DNA from: Phycisphaeraceae bacterium
Lineage (GTDB): Bacteria; Planctomycetota; Phycisphaerae; Phycisphaerales; UBA1924
Reading direction: 5' to 3'
DNA: 64,000 nucleotides
Assembly: GCA_020639235.1 (NCBI GenBank)
Contig: JACKHC010000001.1
Span: forward strand, 2,806,480-2,870,479
Notes under the pieces: model-generated
Told to the model about the DNA's origin: nothing
Seen by the model: the letters and a program-made list of their open reading frames with translations, nothing else
Databases searched by the model: none
Shown: piece after piece, positions 7,208 through 17,586 of the stretch
Layout: each line of letters begins with the position of its first letter
How positions within the stretch are numbered: the first letter of the stretch is position 1
Translations under genes and position numbers: made by a program

Positions 7208-7903
7208 CTAGTCGGTTTTCCGGAGAATCGCGGCGTTGAAGGGCCGCCCCTCGCGGCGGTACTTGCGCTCGAAGTTGGTGCCGACCAGTTCGCCCTCGCC
7301 CGCGGACGCGGGGCGCGTAAAGGGCAGGCGCTCGAACCGCGGCGTGTGGTCGGCGGCGCACCACCGATCAAAGTGCGACTCCATCCACTGCCAGTAGTCG
7401 TCGTGATCGGTGACAACCCGCAACTCCCCCCCTGCTTCCAAAACGCGATAGACATCCGTCAGGAAGCGGTCGCTCAGCATGCGGCGTTTGTGGTGCTTCG
7501 TCTTGGGCCACGGGTCGGGGAAGTAGAGGTGGACGACGCGGGCGCACCCGGAAGGCACGCGCCAGTGCAGGAACTCCGCAGCGTCGAGCCCGAGGATGCG
7601 GACATTGGCCAGTTGGTTGCGGCGGATCCGGTCGGCGGCGTAGGCGTAGAACTCCATGGCGTATTCCATGCCGAGGAAGTTGGTCTCGGGCTGGAGCTGC
7701 GCCTGCTGGACGAGGAAGGTGCCCTTGCCGGAGCCGACCTCGATCTCGAGGGGTCGCTCGGGGTGCTCGAACCACGCGCGGACATTGAGGTGGGCGGCGG
7801 CGGGATCTGTTGCGATGGAATCGGGCAGCGGCGGGAGGTCGATGGTTGTGAGGCCGACGGTCCCGGGGTCGAGTTTCTTGCCGCGTGCGATGCCGAAGGA
7901 CAT
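7208..7903 (-). CDS. trmB: tRNA (guanine-N7-)-methyltransferase TrmB
   Basis: A 231-residue SAM-dependent enzyme that makes m7G46 in tRNA. The SAM motif LEIEVGSGKGTFLVQQA (about residue 52) and FLGMEYAMEF are followed by the signature VHLYFPDPWPKTKHHKRR, which carries the TrmB-specific catalytic/binding residues. The tail FERKYRREGRPFNAAILRK is also typical. The ATG at 7903 is preferred because the conserved domain begins shortly after; upstream in-frame sequence is proline/arginine-rich and reads as non-coding. It is divergent from prkA (296 bp apart). Confidence 0.93.
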   Translation of the reverse strand: MSFGIARGKKLDPGTVGLTTIDLPPLPDSIATDPAAAHLNVRAWFEHPERPLEIEVGSGKGTFLVQQAQLQPETNFLGMEYAMEFYAYAADRIRRNQLANVRILGLDAAEFLHWRVPSGCARVVHLYFPDPWPKTKHHKRRMLSDRFLTDVYRVLEAGGELRVVTDHDDYWQWMESHFDRWCAADHTPRFERLPFTRPASAGEGELVGTNFERKYRREGRPFNAAILRKTD

Positions 7904-8198
7904 GTCGGGAGTGTATCGCGGGCGTCCGGATGCATGTTCGCATCGGCTAACGGCATCACGGCGGGGTTCTCGGGCGTAGGAATACATGGTGGGTGTGCGG
8001 GCGGGGTGGAGCGTCGGACGCTTCGGCCCGATGAAGACTGGTTTGGGCGCGCCGCGGCGAGAGCCGGGCGCTGCTGGTTCCGAGGATGGATCGACCGCGC
8101 CCGGCGTTTCTGTCGGGGGGGACACCTCGGCCGCATGGGGCAGCGGACGCCCCGATCGCGTCGTGCGTTGCAGCGCGGCGTGTGCAGGAGGCAGCGCG

Positions 8199-10319
8199 AT
8201 GAGCGACTTCTTTGGCGATTCGAACGCGGGTCCGGGCGAGCGCGTGGGTTCGGGTGATCTTCTCTCGATGATCGACTCGAAACTGAACCGCAAGCAGTTC
8301 CACGATCAGCACTGGGAGGGGTCGCTCGCGGACTACCTGAAGATCGTCGAGAAGCGGCCGGAGGTCGCGCGCAACGCGTTCCAGCGTGTGTACGACATGA
8401 TCATGTCGTTCGGCACGGAGAAGTACCGGAGGTTCAAGCGCGACCTGGTGCGCTATCACTTCTTTTCTGATCCGATTGAGCACGGCGCCGACGGCATCTT
8501 CGGACTGGACCGGCAGTTGATGCAGCTGGTGGATGTGTTCCGCTCGGCGGCGGAAGGTTACGGCACGGATCGAAGGATTCTTTTGCTGCACGGTCCGGTG
8601 GGGAGTTCGAAGTCGACGATCGCGCGCTTGCTCAAAAAGGGTCTGGAGGCGTACTCGCGGACGGACCCGGGCGCGATGTATACCTACTCGTGGATGCTGG
8701 ATGAGGATGCGGGGCCGACGGGCAAGAGCACGGAGTTCGCATCCCCGATGCACGAGGAGCCGCTGATGCTGGTGCCGGTCGAGGCGCGCGGCGATCTGCT
8801 GGGCCGGCTCAACGAGACCTATTCCAAGAGCGGCAAGCACCGCGGGAAGATCCGGCTGCACGGCGAGGTGAACCCGTTCTGCCGCAAGGTGATGGCGGAC
8901 CTGATGGCGCATTACGACGGCGACTGGCGCCAGGCGGTGAGCCATGTGAAGGTGAAGCGGCTCATTCTCTCGGAGAAGAACCGCGTGGGGATCGGGACCT
9001 TCCAGCCGAAGGACGAGAAGAACCAGGACTCGACGGAGCTGACGGGCGACATCAACTACCGAAAGATCGCGCGGTACGGCTCGGACTCCGATCCGCGGGC
9101 GTTCAACTTTGACGGGGAGTTGTGCATCGCCAATCGCGGGCTGTGTGAGTTCATCGAGGTGCTGAAACTCGATGTGGCGTTCCTGTACGACCTGCTGGGC
9201 GCGAGCCAGGAGCGGGTGATCAAGCCGAAGAAGTTCGCGCAGACTTCCATTGATGAGGTGATCATCGGGCACACGAACGAGCCGGAATATAAGAAGCTGC
9301 AGTCGAACGAGCTGATGGAGGCGTTCCGCGACCGGACGATCCGGATCGATGTTCCGTACAACGTGCGGCTCGACGACGAGATCCGGATTTACCAGAAGGA
9401 CTTCGGCACAGATCGGATCAAGAGCATCCACATCGCGCCGCACACGCTGGAGGTGGCGGCGATGTGGGCGGTGCTGACGCGGCTGGAGGAGCCGAAGAAG
9501 GCCGGCGTGACGCTCATGCAGAAACTGAAGCTGTACAACGGCAAATCGCTCCCGGGCTTCACGGAGGACTCTGTGAAGGAGCTGCGCGAGGAGGCGCACC
9601 GCGAGGGCATGCACGGCATCAGCCCGCGGTACATCCAGGACAAGGTATCCAACTCGCTCGTGTCGGCGCAGGCGATGGAGGAGAAGCAGGTCAACCCGTT
9701 CATGCTGATGAACGAGTTGGAGGCGGGGCTGAGCCACCACTCGCTGATCACGGACGATGAGACGCGCAAGCACTACCGCGAGTTGCTGGCGGTGGTGATG
9801 CAGGAGTACGAGGACATCATCAAGGGCGAGGTGCAGCGGGCGATCTGCGCGGACGAGGACGCGATCAAGCGCTTGTGCACGAACTACATCGAGAATGTCC
9901 GGGCCTCGACGCAGCGAGAGAAGGTGCAGAACAAGTACACGGGCAAGTACGAGGAGCCGGATGAGCGGCTGATGCGGTCGATCGAGGAGAAGATCGATAT
10001 CCCCGAGAGCCGCAAGGATGACTTCCGCCACGAGATCATGAACTACATCGGTGCGCTGGCGCTGGACGGGAAGAAGTTCGAGTACAACACGAACGCGCGG
10101 CTGTACAAGGCGCTAGAACTGAAGTTGTTTGAGGATCAGCGTGACACGATCAAGCTGAAGAATCTGGTGTCGAGCGTGGTGGACGATCAGACGCAGCAGA
10201 AGATCGATCTGATCAAGAAGCGGATGATCGATCAGTTCGGGTACTCGGATCGCTCGGCCGCGGATGTGCTGAACTATGTGGCTTCGATCTTCGCGCGGGG
10301 TGACGCGAAGGGGGATTGA
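8199..10319 (+). CDS. prkA: PrkA family serine protein kinase (AAA+ N-terminal domain)
   Basis: A 706-residue protein of the PrkA/YeaG family, a cytoplasmic serine kinase used in stress and starvation responses. The start ATG at 8199 has an AGGAGG Shine-Dalgarno 8 bases upstream. The N-terminus carries AAA-type features: GIFGLDRQLMQLVDVF, the Walker A-like LLHGPVGSSKSTIARLL (about residue 130), and the PrkA-typical NRGLCEFIEVLKLDVAFLYD. The C-terminal kinase-like region contains LRREAHREG-type sequence and YIENVRAST. The usual partners (YeaH/DUF444 and SpoVR) are not in the window; upstream is trmB on the opposite strand. It is slightly longer than E. coli YeaG. Confidence 0.93.
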   Translation: MSDFFGDSNAGPGERVGSGDLLSMIDSKLNRKQFHDQHWEGSLADYLKIVEKRPEVARNAFQRVYDMIMSFGTEKYRRFKRDLVRYHFFSDPIEHGADGIFGLDRQLMQLVDVFRSAAEGYGTDRRILLLHGPVGSSKSTIARLLKKGLEAYSRTDPGAMYTYSWMLDEDAGPTGKSTEFASPMHEEPLMLVPVEARGDLLGRLNETYSKSGKHRGKIRLHGEVNPFCRKVMADLMAHYDGDWRQAVSHVKVKRLILSEKNRVGIGTFQPKDEKNQDSTELTGDINYRKIARYGSDSDPRAFNFDGELCIANRGLCEFIEVLKLDVAFLYDLLGASQERVIKPKKFAQTSIDEVIIGHTNEPEYKKLQSNELMEAFRDRTIRIDVPYNVRLDDEIRIYQKDFGTDRIKSIHIAPHTLEVAAMWAVLTRLEEPKKAGVTLMQKLKLYNGKSLPGFTEDSVKELREEAHREGMHGISPRYIQDKVSNSLVSAQAMEEKQVNPFMLMNELEAGLSHHSLITDDETRKHYRELLAVVMQEYEDIIKGEVQRAICADEDAIKRLCTNYIENVRASTQREKVQNKYTGKYEEPDERLMRSIEEKIDIPESRKDDFRHEIMNYIGALALDGKKFEYNTNARLYKALELKLFEDQRDTIKLKNLVSSVVDDQTQQKIDLIKKRMIDQFGYSDRSAADVLNYVASIFARGDAKGD

Positions 10320-10347
10320 GAAGGCATCCGGGCATCCGGGCATCAAG

Positions 10348-10389
10348 GGTAGCACTGCGTGTAGCTTTGCAACGAAGCCGTGGCACCCG
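10348..10389. repeat. Family C hairpin repeat between convergent genes
   Basis: On the minus strand this reads GGGTGCCACGGCTTCGTTGC and continues AAAGC...GCAGTGCTAC, with GCTTCGTTGCAAAGC forming the inner hairpin. It keeps the GGGTGCCA terminus and the GCAGTG end of the other copies and sits in the gap between prkA and the following convergent gene. It could double as a transcription barrier, but no U-tract is attached. Confidence 0.55.
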
Positions 10390-10390
10390 A

Positions 10391-10939
10391 CTACTGATCT
10401 GATTGCTTCGTTCGTGCACGGAAGGGATGGGGAATCAGGATCGGTGTCGCGGACTCGTACTGGCGGTATTGTTCGCCGAAGCGCTCGATGAGCGCGGGGC
10501 GTTCATTGAACCGGTGATTCCAGAGAACCACGACGGCGTAGGCGGGGACCTGGAGGAGGAGCGACCAGACGCTGTTGGTGAGTCCGGTGATGGCTGCGTA
10601 GAGCAGAATATCGCCGAGTCCCATGGGGTTGCGTGTAAGTGAGTAGACGCCCGTGGTGAGGAGTGTCTGCGTGGGGCGCGAGAAGGACTCGCGTCCGGTC
10701 ATGTCGAAGGGGTGGCCCCTGCCCCGCGTGATCTGTGCCGCGATGCTTGCGATGATGAAGTAGAGACCCGCAGCGCCCGCGATGACGAATGTGATTCTGA
10801 TCGCCAACGCATGGAGCCGCGGGGGCGGGAGCGGGATCACCATGCGGAGCAAATGGTCCGACGCGATGAGGTAGGCGGGTATCAGGATGTAGAAGATCCC
10901 GATGGAGCCGCACCAGCGGAGAGTCTCCTTGCCATTCAT
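10391..10939 (-). CDS. Integral membrane methyltransferase, ICMT/PEMT-like
   Basis: A 182-residue multi-pass membrane protein with hydrophobic segments at about residues 12-30, 45-66 and 105-140. The conserved C-terminal core reads TGVYSLTRNPMGLGDILLYA and then RFNERPALIERFGEQYRQYE, ending in a PILIP motif. This is the isoprenylcysteine/phospholipid methyltransferase fold seen in bacterial proteins of unknown substrate. In the family, the RNPM and E-x-L-x-x-x-F-G-x-x-Y elements bind SAM. The substrate cannot be deduced. It is convergent with prkA, with a family C hairpin in between. Confidence 0.75.
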   Translation of the reverse strand: MNGKETLRWCGSIGIFYILIPAYLIASDHLLRMVIPLPPPRLHALAIRITFVIAGAAGLYFIIASIAAQITRGRGHPFDMTGRESFSRPTQTLLTTGVYSLTRNPMGLGDILLYAAITGLTNSVWSLLLQVPAYAVVVLWNHRFNERPALIERFGEQYRQYESATPILIPHPFRARTKQSDQ

Positions 10940-11017
10940 GTGTTTGTGGCTCCTAGCGGCGAGTTGATCGTGGCGTCGAGCACTCGAAGCGACCCGCCTG
11001 GTCGATGGCTAAGTCGG

Positions 11018-11779
11018 TCACCCCCAGTGGGTCATGGCCATCATCACGATGAAGGCGACGACATTGGTGGCGAAGGTGATGCCGAAGGCGTCGATGAAGT
11101 CGATGTCGAGCCACTTGGTAAGCAGGCCGAACATGACGACGATCGAGAAGATCCACGCGACGATGGGGACATAAGGGAAGATCGTGAGGAAGAGCGCGGA
11201 GGTGAAGCCGGACCACGCGTAAATCGCGGCGAGGCGCAGCGCAGTGATGGCGAGCGGCATGTCGAAGCCGATCCAGAGCGAGCAGCAGATGAGATAGGCG
11301 ACGAACGCGAGCGGCGTGATGATGGCGAGGCCGAGCAGTTCGAATGGGACCGCGCCCCAGCCGTCGGTGAGCCCGACCATCACGGAAAGCGCGAGGATTG
11401 CGATTCCCAGGGCGACGCCGGCGACGGAGTATTCGTGCTTGATGCTCTCTCGTGCTTTGGCTTTGCGAGCGGCGGCGGCGAGGGCGGGGAGGAGTTCGAC
11501 GCCGCACTCGGGACACTTTGTGGACTTGAGCCCGACGATGGAGTAGCCGCACTGCGGGCACGCGGCCTCTTTGCGGATGCGGGCCTGGTCTTTGGAGACG
11601 GCGACGGCGCCGTGCTCGGTGAAGACGACGCCAGGTGCGGCCTTGGTGGGATCGTGCGGCCCCCGCCCCCCCGCCGCCGCGGGCGCCGGTAGTGGATCCG
11701 GGCGGTCGTCGGGTAACTCGAGCGAGAGTTCCTCGTGATCGTCGGGATTCCGGCTCGGATCGTAGCGATGGAAGGTCAT
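11018..11779 (-). CDS. Zinc-ribbon membrane protein of unknown function
   Basis: A 253-residue protein: acidic proline-rich N-terminus, a four-Cys zinc ribbon (CPQCGYSIVGLKSTKCPECG, about residues 74-93), then about four hydrophobic helices (GVALGIAILALSVMVGL; AIITPLAFVAYLICCSLWIG; TALFLTIFPYVPIVAWIFSI; FATNVVAFIVMMAM). The ATG at 11779 has a strong AGGAGG 6-7 bases upstream. The same ribbon-plus-helices plan recurs in the 31142-31936 gene. It is divergent from a lipoprotein gene at 11819, giving a 39-bp shared promoter space. Zinc binding is expected from the CxxC pairs; function is unknown. Confidence 0.65.
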   Translation of the reverse strand: MTFHRYDPSRNPDDHEELSLELPDDRPDPLPAPAAAGGRGPHDPTKAAPGVVFTEHGAVAVSKDQARIRKEAACPQCGYSIVGLKSTKCPECGVELLPALAAAARKAKARESIKHEYSVAGVALGIAILALSVMVGLTDGWGAVPFELLGLAIITPLAFVAYLICCSLWIGFDMPLAITALRLAAIYAWSGFTSALFLTIFPYVPIVAWIFSIVVMFGLLTKWLDIDFIDAFGITFATNVVAFIVMMAMTHWG

Positions 11780-11818
11780 GCGATGCCTCCTCGTGGTGTC
11801 GGCACGGTACCAGATGTC

Positions 11819-12436
11819 ATGAACAGACTCATGACGGCGCGGCGGCCGGTGGTTCTTATGATGGCCGCGGCGGCGATCTCGCTGAACGGATGCGTGCCTT
11901 CCTATGTGGCGCGGCTGGATCACTTCCGGGGCGCGCAGTTGGCCGGTGATTACGAGACGGCGCGGCTGTACCTAAGCGACGATCCGCGCGTGTGGTGGGA
12001 GGTGAAGGAGGGCGAGGGGGCGCCTTGGGTGCTCGGCGGCGGGCGCTGGGGCGCGTGGGACACGCACTTCCGCGGGAGTTCGACGCACGGCGCGTGGGTT
12101 GTTGAGGACGGCGGGCGGCGGGTGTCTGCGGTGTTCGAGGAGATCAACGATTACTACCGCTTGCTCGAGCGGCCGGCGCAGCATCATCGGCAGACCTATT
12201 TCTTCGATGCGCGCGGGCGCATCGAGGGAATGATGGTTTCTGATGTGGATGAGCCGGACGGCGCGCCAGAGGGACTCGGCGATGCGTTCGGGACGTGGGC
12301 GAGCGCGAATGCGCCGGAGGAGTGGGCGTATCTCCGGCCCGGCGGGAAGATTGATCCGACGGGAGATCGCGCGGAGCGCACGCGGCGGTTGCTGAACGCG
12401 TGGCGTGCGACCCGGGGGCTCGAGGCGATCTGGTAG
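11819..12436 (+). CDS. Hypothetical lipoprotein
   Basis: A 205-residue protein. From ATG 11819 it has a basic N-terminus and hydrophobic VVLMMAAAAISLNGC, ending in a plausible lipobox (SLNGC), so it is probably exported and lipidated. An alternative start four codons in gives the same signal. The mature part is soluble and W/Y/G-rich, with YDYLAG-like spacing absent and no recognised domain. An ERPAQHHRQTYFFDARGRIE segment resembles DUF4440/NTF2-type lipoproteins only vaguely. No clear Shine-Dalgarno. It is divergent from the zinc-ribbon gene. Confidence 0.6.
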   Translation: MNRLMTARRPVVLMMAAAAISLNGCVPSYVARLDHFRGAQLAGDYETARLYLSDDPRVWWEVKEGEGAPWVLGGGRWGAWDTHFRGSSTHGAWVVEDGGRRVSAVFEEINDYYRLLERPAQHHRQTYFFDARGRIEGMMVSDVDEPDGAPEGLGDAFGTWASANAPEEWAYLRPGGKIDPTGDRAERTRRLLNAWRATRGLEAIW

Positions 12437-12710
12437 GCGGCGCGGGCGCTGCATCGGCGGGCTCGGGCCAAACAGATACAACTCGGAGTCGATTTCGTTT
12501 TCGCGTCTGATGTCGGCGTGCGAGCGGCCCGGCGCGCGAATCGGCCGATTCCACCGGAGCGGCTACGGGTTGTCCGCCCCCCTGTCTGAGGCGGGTCGGG
12601 CGCGGGGCGGGAGGGGATTTGGTCTGAATGGTGTGCGGGTCTTAAGCCGCGGATTGCGGGAGTCGATAGCGAATAGGTTCGCAGTTCCCCGAAAACAGGA
12701 GAGCGGCCCT

Positions 12711-13238
12711 ATGGCATCGCAAACTGATCTGACCGGCGTCGAGCGCACCTTCGGGACGGACGAGATCATCGTCTCGAAAACCGATATCAAGGGTCGGCTC
12801 ACTTATGTGAACCAGCTCTTCACGAAGATCGCGGACTACACGGAGGAGGAGTGCATCGGGCAGCCGCACAACATGGTGCGTCACCCGGACATGCCCCGCT
12901 GCGTGTTCAAGTATCTGTGGGACACGATTCTGTCGGGGAACGAGATCTTTGCGTACGTTGTGAACCGTTGTAAGTACGGCGACCACTACTGGGTGTTCGC
13001 GCATGTGACGCCCACCTTCAACTCGCAGGGCCAGATCACCGGATTCCACTCGAGCCGGCGGAGCCCGAAGCGGTCCGCGATCGCGACGATCGAGCCGATC
13101 TACCAGCAGTTGCGGGCGATCGAGCGCGAGCACCGCCTGCCCAAGGATCAGATTGCGGCGTCGATGCCGGTGTTCCTCTCGAAGCTGGAGGAGATCGGTA
13201 TGACCTACGAAGAGTTCATGTTCAGCACCGTTGCGTAA
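12711..13238 (+). CDS. Single PAS domain protein, Aer-type
   Basis: A 175-residue cytoplasmic protein that is essentially one PAS domain of the Aer class: GRLTYVNQLFTKIADYTEEE, then GQPHNMVRHPDMPRCVFKYL and the YWVFAHVTPTF strand. In Aer the HNxVRHPDMP element sits in the FAD-binding pocket and senses redox/oxygen. There is no transmembrane or signalling domain. The start at 12711 is supported by AACAGGAG 9 bases upstream. A membrane-free chemoreceptor starts 21 bp downstream, so the two probably form one split sensor. FAD binding is inferred, not shown. Confidence 0.85.
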   Translation: MASQTDLTGVERTFGTDEIIVSKTDIKGRLTYVNQLFTKIADYTEEECIGQPHNMVRHPDMPRCVFKYLWDTILSGNEIFAYVVNRCKYGDHYWVFAHVTPTFNSQGQITGFHSSRRSPKRSAIATIEPIYQQLRAIEREHRLPKDQIAASMPVFLSKLEEIGMTYEEFMFSTVA

Positions 13239-13258
13239 CCCAAGAAGTGGAGCGAGTC

Positions 13259-14584
13259 ATGCAAGCCGTGATGGATACCCCCGATACCGTCAAGCCCGCT
13301 TCGGATCGCAACATGATCGAAGAGGCGCGCCGAGTGTGTGAGGCCGCGTCGCAGGGCAATCTTGAGGTGCGCATTCTCGGGATCGATCCCGAGCATGAGA
13401 TGGCACCGATGTTGTTCGCGTTGAATCATCTGCTGGACATGTCCGACGCGTTCGTGCGTGAGGCGACGGCGTCGCTGTCGTACGCGGGGCAGGGCAAGTT
13501 CTTCCGGCGCGTGCTGCCCGAGGGCATGCTCGGGACCTTTGCCAACGCGGCGCGGACGATCAACGAGACGACCGATCGGATGGGCAGCGAGGCAAAGGAG
13601 CTTCAGAATGCCCGCGAGCGGCAGGCCGAGCAGCAGAAGCAGGAGCGTGAGGCCGCGGACGAGTTGGCCAGGAAGGTCGACCAGCTGTTGCACGTGACCG
13701 AGGCGGCGAGCGAGGGCGACCTGACGCAGGAGATCACCGTTACGGGTACCGACGCGATCGGTTCGCTGGCGACGGGTCTGTCTTCGATGATGAGCGCGAT
13801 GTCGAGCGTTCTGGGCGAGGTCGGCGCCGGCGCCGAGCAGATCGACCAGGGTGCCGGGCAGTTCGCCAGCGCCTCGCAGGCGTTGTCGGATGGTTCATCG
13901 CGTCAGGCGTCGAGTCTCGAGGAGATCAGCGCCTCGCTCGAAGAGATGTCCACGATGATTCAGCAGAACGCTGAGAACACCGTGCAGGCGTCGGGCATCT
14001 CGAAGGAGAGCCAGGACGCGGCGGGCAAGGGCCTGAACGAGATGTCGCTGATGACTGAGGCGATGAGCCAGATCACGAGTTCGAGCCAGGAGATCTCGAA
14101 GATCATCAAGATCATTGACGAGATCGCGTTCCAGACGAACCTGCTCGCACTGAATGCGGCCGTCGAGGCGGCGCGTGCGGGCGAGGCGGGCAAGGGCTTC
14201 GCGGTGGTTGCCGAGGAGGTTCGTTCGCTGGCGTTGCGGTGCAAGGAAGCGGCGAGCAACACATCGGAGCTGATCGAGGAGTCTTCGAAGCGTGCCGAGA
14301 ATGGTGCCGCGATCTCGCAGCGGGTGCATAAGTCGCTGGAGATGATCGCCAAGAGCACGAACCAGGTGAACACGCTGCTGAGCGAGATTGCTTCGGCCTC
14401 GACCGAGCAGTCGCAGGGCATCGTGCAGATCAACTCGGGCGTGAGCGAGCTGGACTCGGTGACGCAGCAGAACGCGAGCAATGCTGAGGAACTGGCTGCG
14501 GGCGCTGAGCAGATGGCCTCGCAGGTGACGGCGCTGCGTGAGATGATCTCGCGGTTCCGCGTGAAGGGCTGCGACGACGAGTAG
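13259..14584 (+). CDS. Methyl-accepting chemotaxis protein, cytoplasmic (no membrane segment)
   Basis: A 441-residue chemoreceptor signalling protein. The start ATG at 13259 has GGAG at 13249; a GTG 12 bases upstream is less likely. The N-terminal 170 residues form a predicted helical region with a HAMP-like stretch (AFVREATASLSYAGQGKFF) and a Q/E-rich coiled coil. The C-terminus is a standard MCP domain with the hairpin tip EIAFQTNLLALNAAVEA and GKGFAVVAEEVRSLA. There are no hydrophobic helices, so it is cytosolic. It follows the PAS gene by 20 bp, which suggests it reports the PAS state to a CheA. A terminator follows. No che genes are in the window. Confidence 0.92.
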   Translation: MQAVMDTPDTVKPASDRNMIEEARRVCEAASQGNLEVRILGIDPEHEMAPMLFALNHLLDMSDAFVREATASLSYAGQGKFFRRVLPEGMLGTFANAARTINETTDRMGSEAKELQNARERQAEQQKQEREAADELARKVDQLLHVTEAASEGDLTQEITVTGTDAIGSLATGLSSMMSAMSSVLGEVGAGAEQIDQGAGQFASASQALSDGSSRQASSLEEISASLEEMSTMIQQNAENTVQASGISKESQDAAGKGLNEMSLMTEAMSQITSSSQEISKIIKIIDEIAFQTNLLALNAAVEAARAGEAGKGFAVVAEEVRSLALRCKEAASNTSELIEESSKRAENGAAISQRVHKSLEMIAKSTNQVNTLLSEIASASTEQSQGIVQINSGVSELDSVTQQNASNAEELAAGAEQMASQVTALREMISRFRVKGCDDE

Positions 14585-14611
14585 CCCCCGCCATTAGTTT
14601 GACTTCCCTAC

Positions 14612-14644
14612 GCCCCCGTTCTGATGAGCGGGGGTGCTTTCGTT
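14612..14644 (+). terminator. Rho-independent terminator after the chemoreceptor gene
   Basis: CCCCCG/CGGGGG stem with loop TTCTGATGAG followed by TGCTTTCGTTTT, 30 bp after the stop codon. Confidence 0.75.
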
Positions 14645-14729
14645 TTGGGCGGGGATCGGCCTCAGGTGGCGGGCTAGTATTCTTGGGTCGCGGCGGTAGG
14701 TTCGCGACGCGGATGCGAGGCCTCTCCGG

Positions 14730-15368
14730 ATGAAACCACTCTCGTTCCAAGTCAGCCGGATGACCGGCTCGCCCAAGCGGGTGACGGCCTTCGTGCTGAT
14801 CGTGCTTTTGATTCTGGCGGGCATTTCCGTTTCGTCGGTTGTTGGTTTGATGATTCGGCAGCAGATCAAGGTGATGCGGCACAAATGGGAGATTGTGCCG
14901 CGGTCCGCGGTGCCGTTTTCTGTGCCGCCGATGCAGGATGGTGTGCTTGGAGCGCCGGTCGAAAGGACATCGATCGTGGCGTTTGGCGGCGGCATTGTCG
15001 AAGTTGGGGGCGCCATCGTTGATGGCGGTCTTCCTGGCGCTCCGGTGCTCGTTGTGATGCTCCCGTGGGACCGTCAGCACCGGAACTGGCGCTATCCGCG
15101 GCAGGAAGAGTCCGTGCACTTGCAGTTGGGCGTTCCGACTCGTACGCCGGGCGGCATTGTGCTGACGATGCCGGGGTCTGCGGATGTGACGATGGCGATG
15201 ACGGTCGGGCAGTACCGGGCGTGGGTGGATGCGGACCCCGGCTTGCAGGAACTCGCGAAGGTGATGCATCAGCAGGCGATCGCGCGGGGTTGGGTGGCTG
15301 ATCTACGGACGAATCCGGATCCGGCGATCTGGTTGGTCGCCCCGCCGCCGCCGGCGATCGAGAACTAG
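14730..15368 (+). CDS. Hypothetical membrane-anchored protein
   Basis: A 212-residue protein with one N-terminal membrane helix (VTAFVLIVLLILAGISVSSVVGL, about residues 18-40) and a soluble remainder, probably outside the membrane. That part contains a G-rich VAFGGGIVEVGGAIVDGG stretch and a closing helix before APPPPAIEN. No family is recognised. The ATG at 14730 starts shortly before the helix. It is the last gene before the rRNA terminator, which is palindromic and could also end this transcript. Confidence 0.6.
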   Translation: MKPLSFQVSRMTGSPKRVTAFVLIVLLILAGISVSSVVGLMIRQQIKVMRHKWEIVPRSAVPFSVPPMQDGVLGAPVERTSIVAFGGGIVEVGGAIVDGGLPGAPVLVVMLPWDRQHRNWRYPRQEESVHLQLGVPTRTPGGIVLTMPGSADVTMAMTVGQYRAWVDADPGLQELAKVMHQQAIARGWVADLRTNPDPAIWLVAPPPPAIEN

Positions 15369-15445
15369 TACGCGGCGACGCTTTGATCGGAGCAGCGACC
15401 TTCTCCCAGGCGCGCGCCGGCTCGCAATTCAGATTGCCAAAAACG

Positions 15446-15476
15446 AAACACCCCCGATCGGAGACCGGGGGTGTTT
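15446..15476. terminator. Bidirectional terminator between the 14730 gene and 16S rRNA
   Basis: Perfect 11-bp inverted repeat AAACACCCCCG/CGGGGGTGTTT around a 9-base loop. On the minus strand it is followed by CGTTTTT, ending 16S transcription about 170 bases beyond the mature 3' end. Confidence 0.85.
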
Positions 15477-15600
15477 GAATATTGCAAACAGTTGGGATGG
15501 CCTTGGCGTGTCGTTGCCGACGCGTTGCCCGCGAGCGTTTTTCGCGCTGCTCGAGGCGGGCGAGAGTGTGCTGACTTTCCGGCTCCAGATCGCTCTGGAA

Positions 15601-17138
<1,538 letters not shown>

Positions 17139-17450
17139 AATCCGTTGCACGCTCGATTGCTCGGGCGTGTTGTCTATTCAACGAGTTGTTTGCCTAGCAA
17201 TCCGGCTCGTTCGAGCCGGATGGTCTATCAGCATTACTGCTGTACGCCGGTCGGCTAGACCGGCGATTTTTCGTTCAAGGGGCATATATCTATGTCCGAG
17301 AGAACTTGAACCCGATGAATGGCTGTGAACCTTCATCGGAGCTTTTTACGGCGATAGCAACTTGCTAAGAGTTTGGGCCTCGGAAGCCCTAGCCATCGCC
17401 GCACATTCTCGCGGCTCTCCCAACTGTTCACTTTTCAAAGATGGTTCCCG
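17139..17450. promoter_or_regulatory. 16S leader region with three hairpins
   Basis: Upstream of 16S are three inverted repeats: ATCCGGCTCG/CGAGCCGGAT with a TT loop (17200-17221), CGCCGGTC/GACCGGCG (about 17245-17265) and CCGATGAA/TTCATCGG (about 17312-17340). On the plus strand the last two are followed by ATTTTT and GCTTTTT. On the minus (rRNA) strand they would form leader structures after a promoter near TAGATA (about 17290), which I cannot fix firmly. No gene is seen in 17139-17586. Confidence 0.45.
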
Positions 17451-17586
17451 AGTCGCCCGTCCGGGCTTGTCGGGCCCGCCGCGGCGGTTGGCTGCGACGG
17501 GCCGAACAGAGTACCAAGCCCCAAGCGAATGTCAAGCCGACGCGAATGCGGGGGGCGGAAACGGTGGATTGCGGCGCGTGGCGCGA

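Noticed and set aside
7956..10031. 691-codon open frame on the minus strand over prkA
   Set aside because: It is antisense to a clear PrkA gene; its residues are arginine/leucine/histidine-rich and show no domain, as expected for a shadow frame in high-GC DNA.
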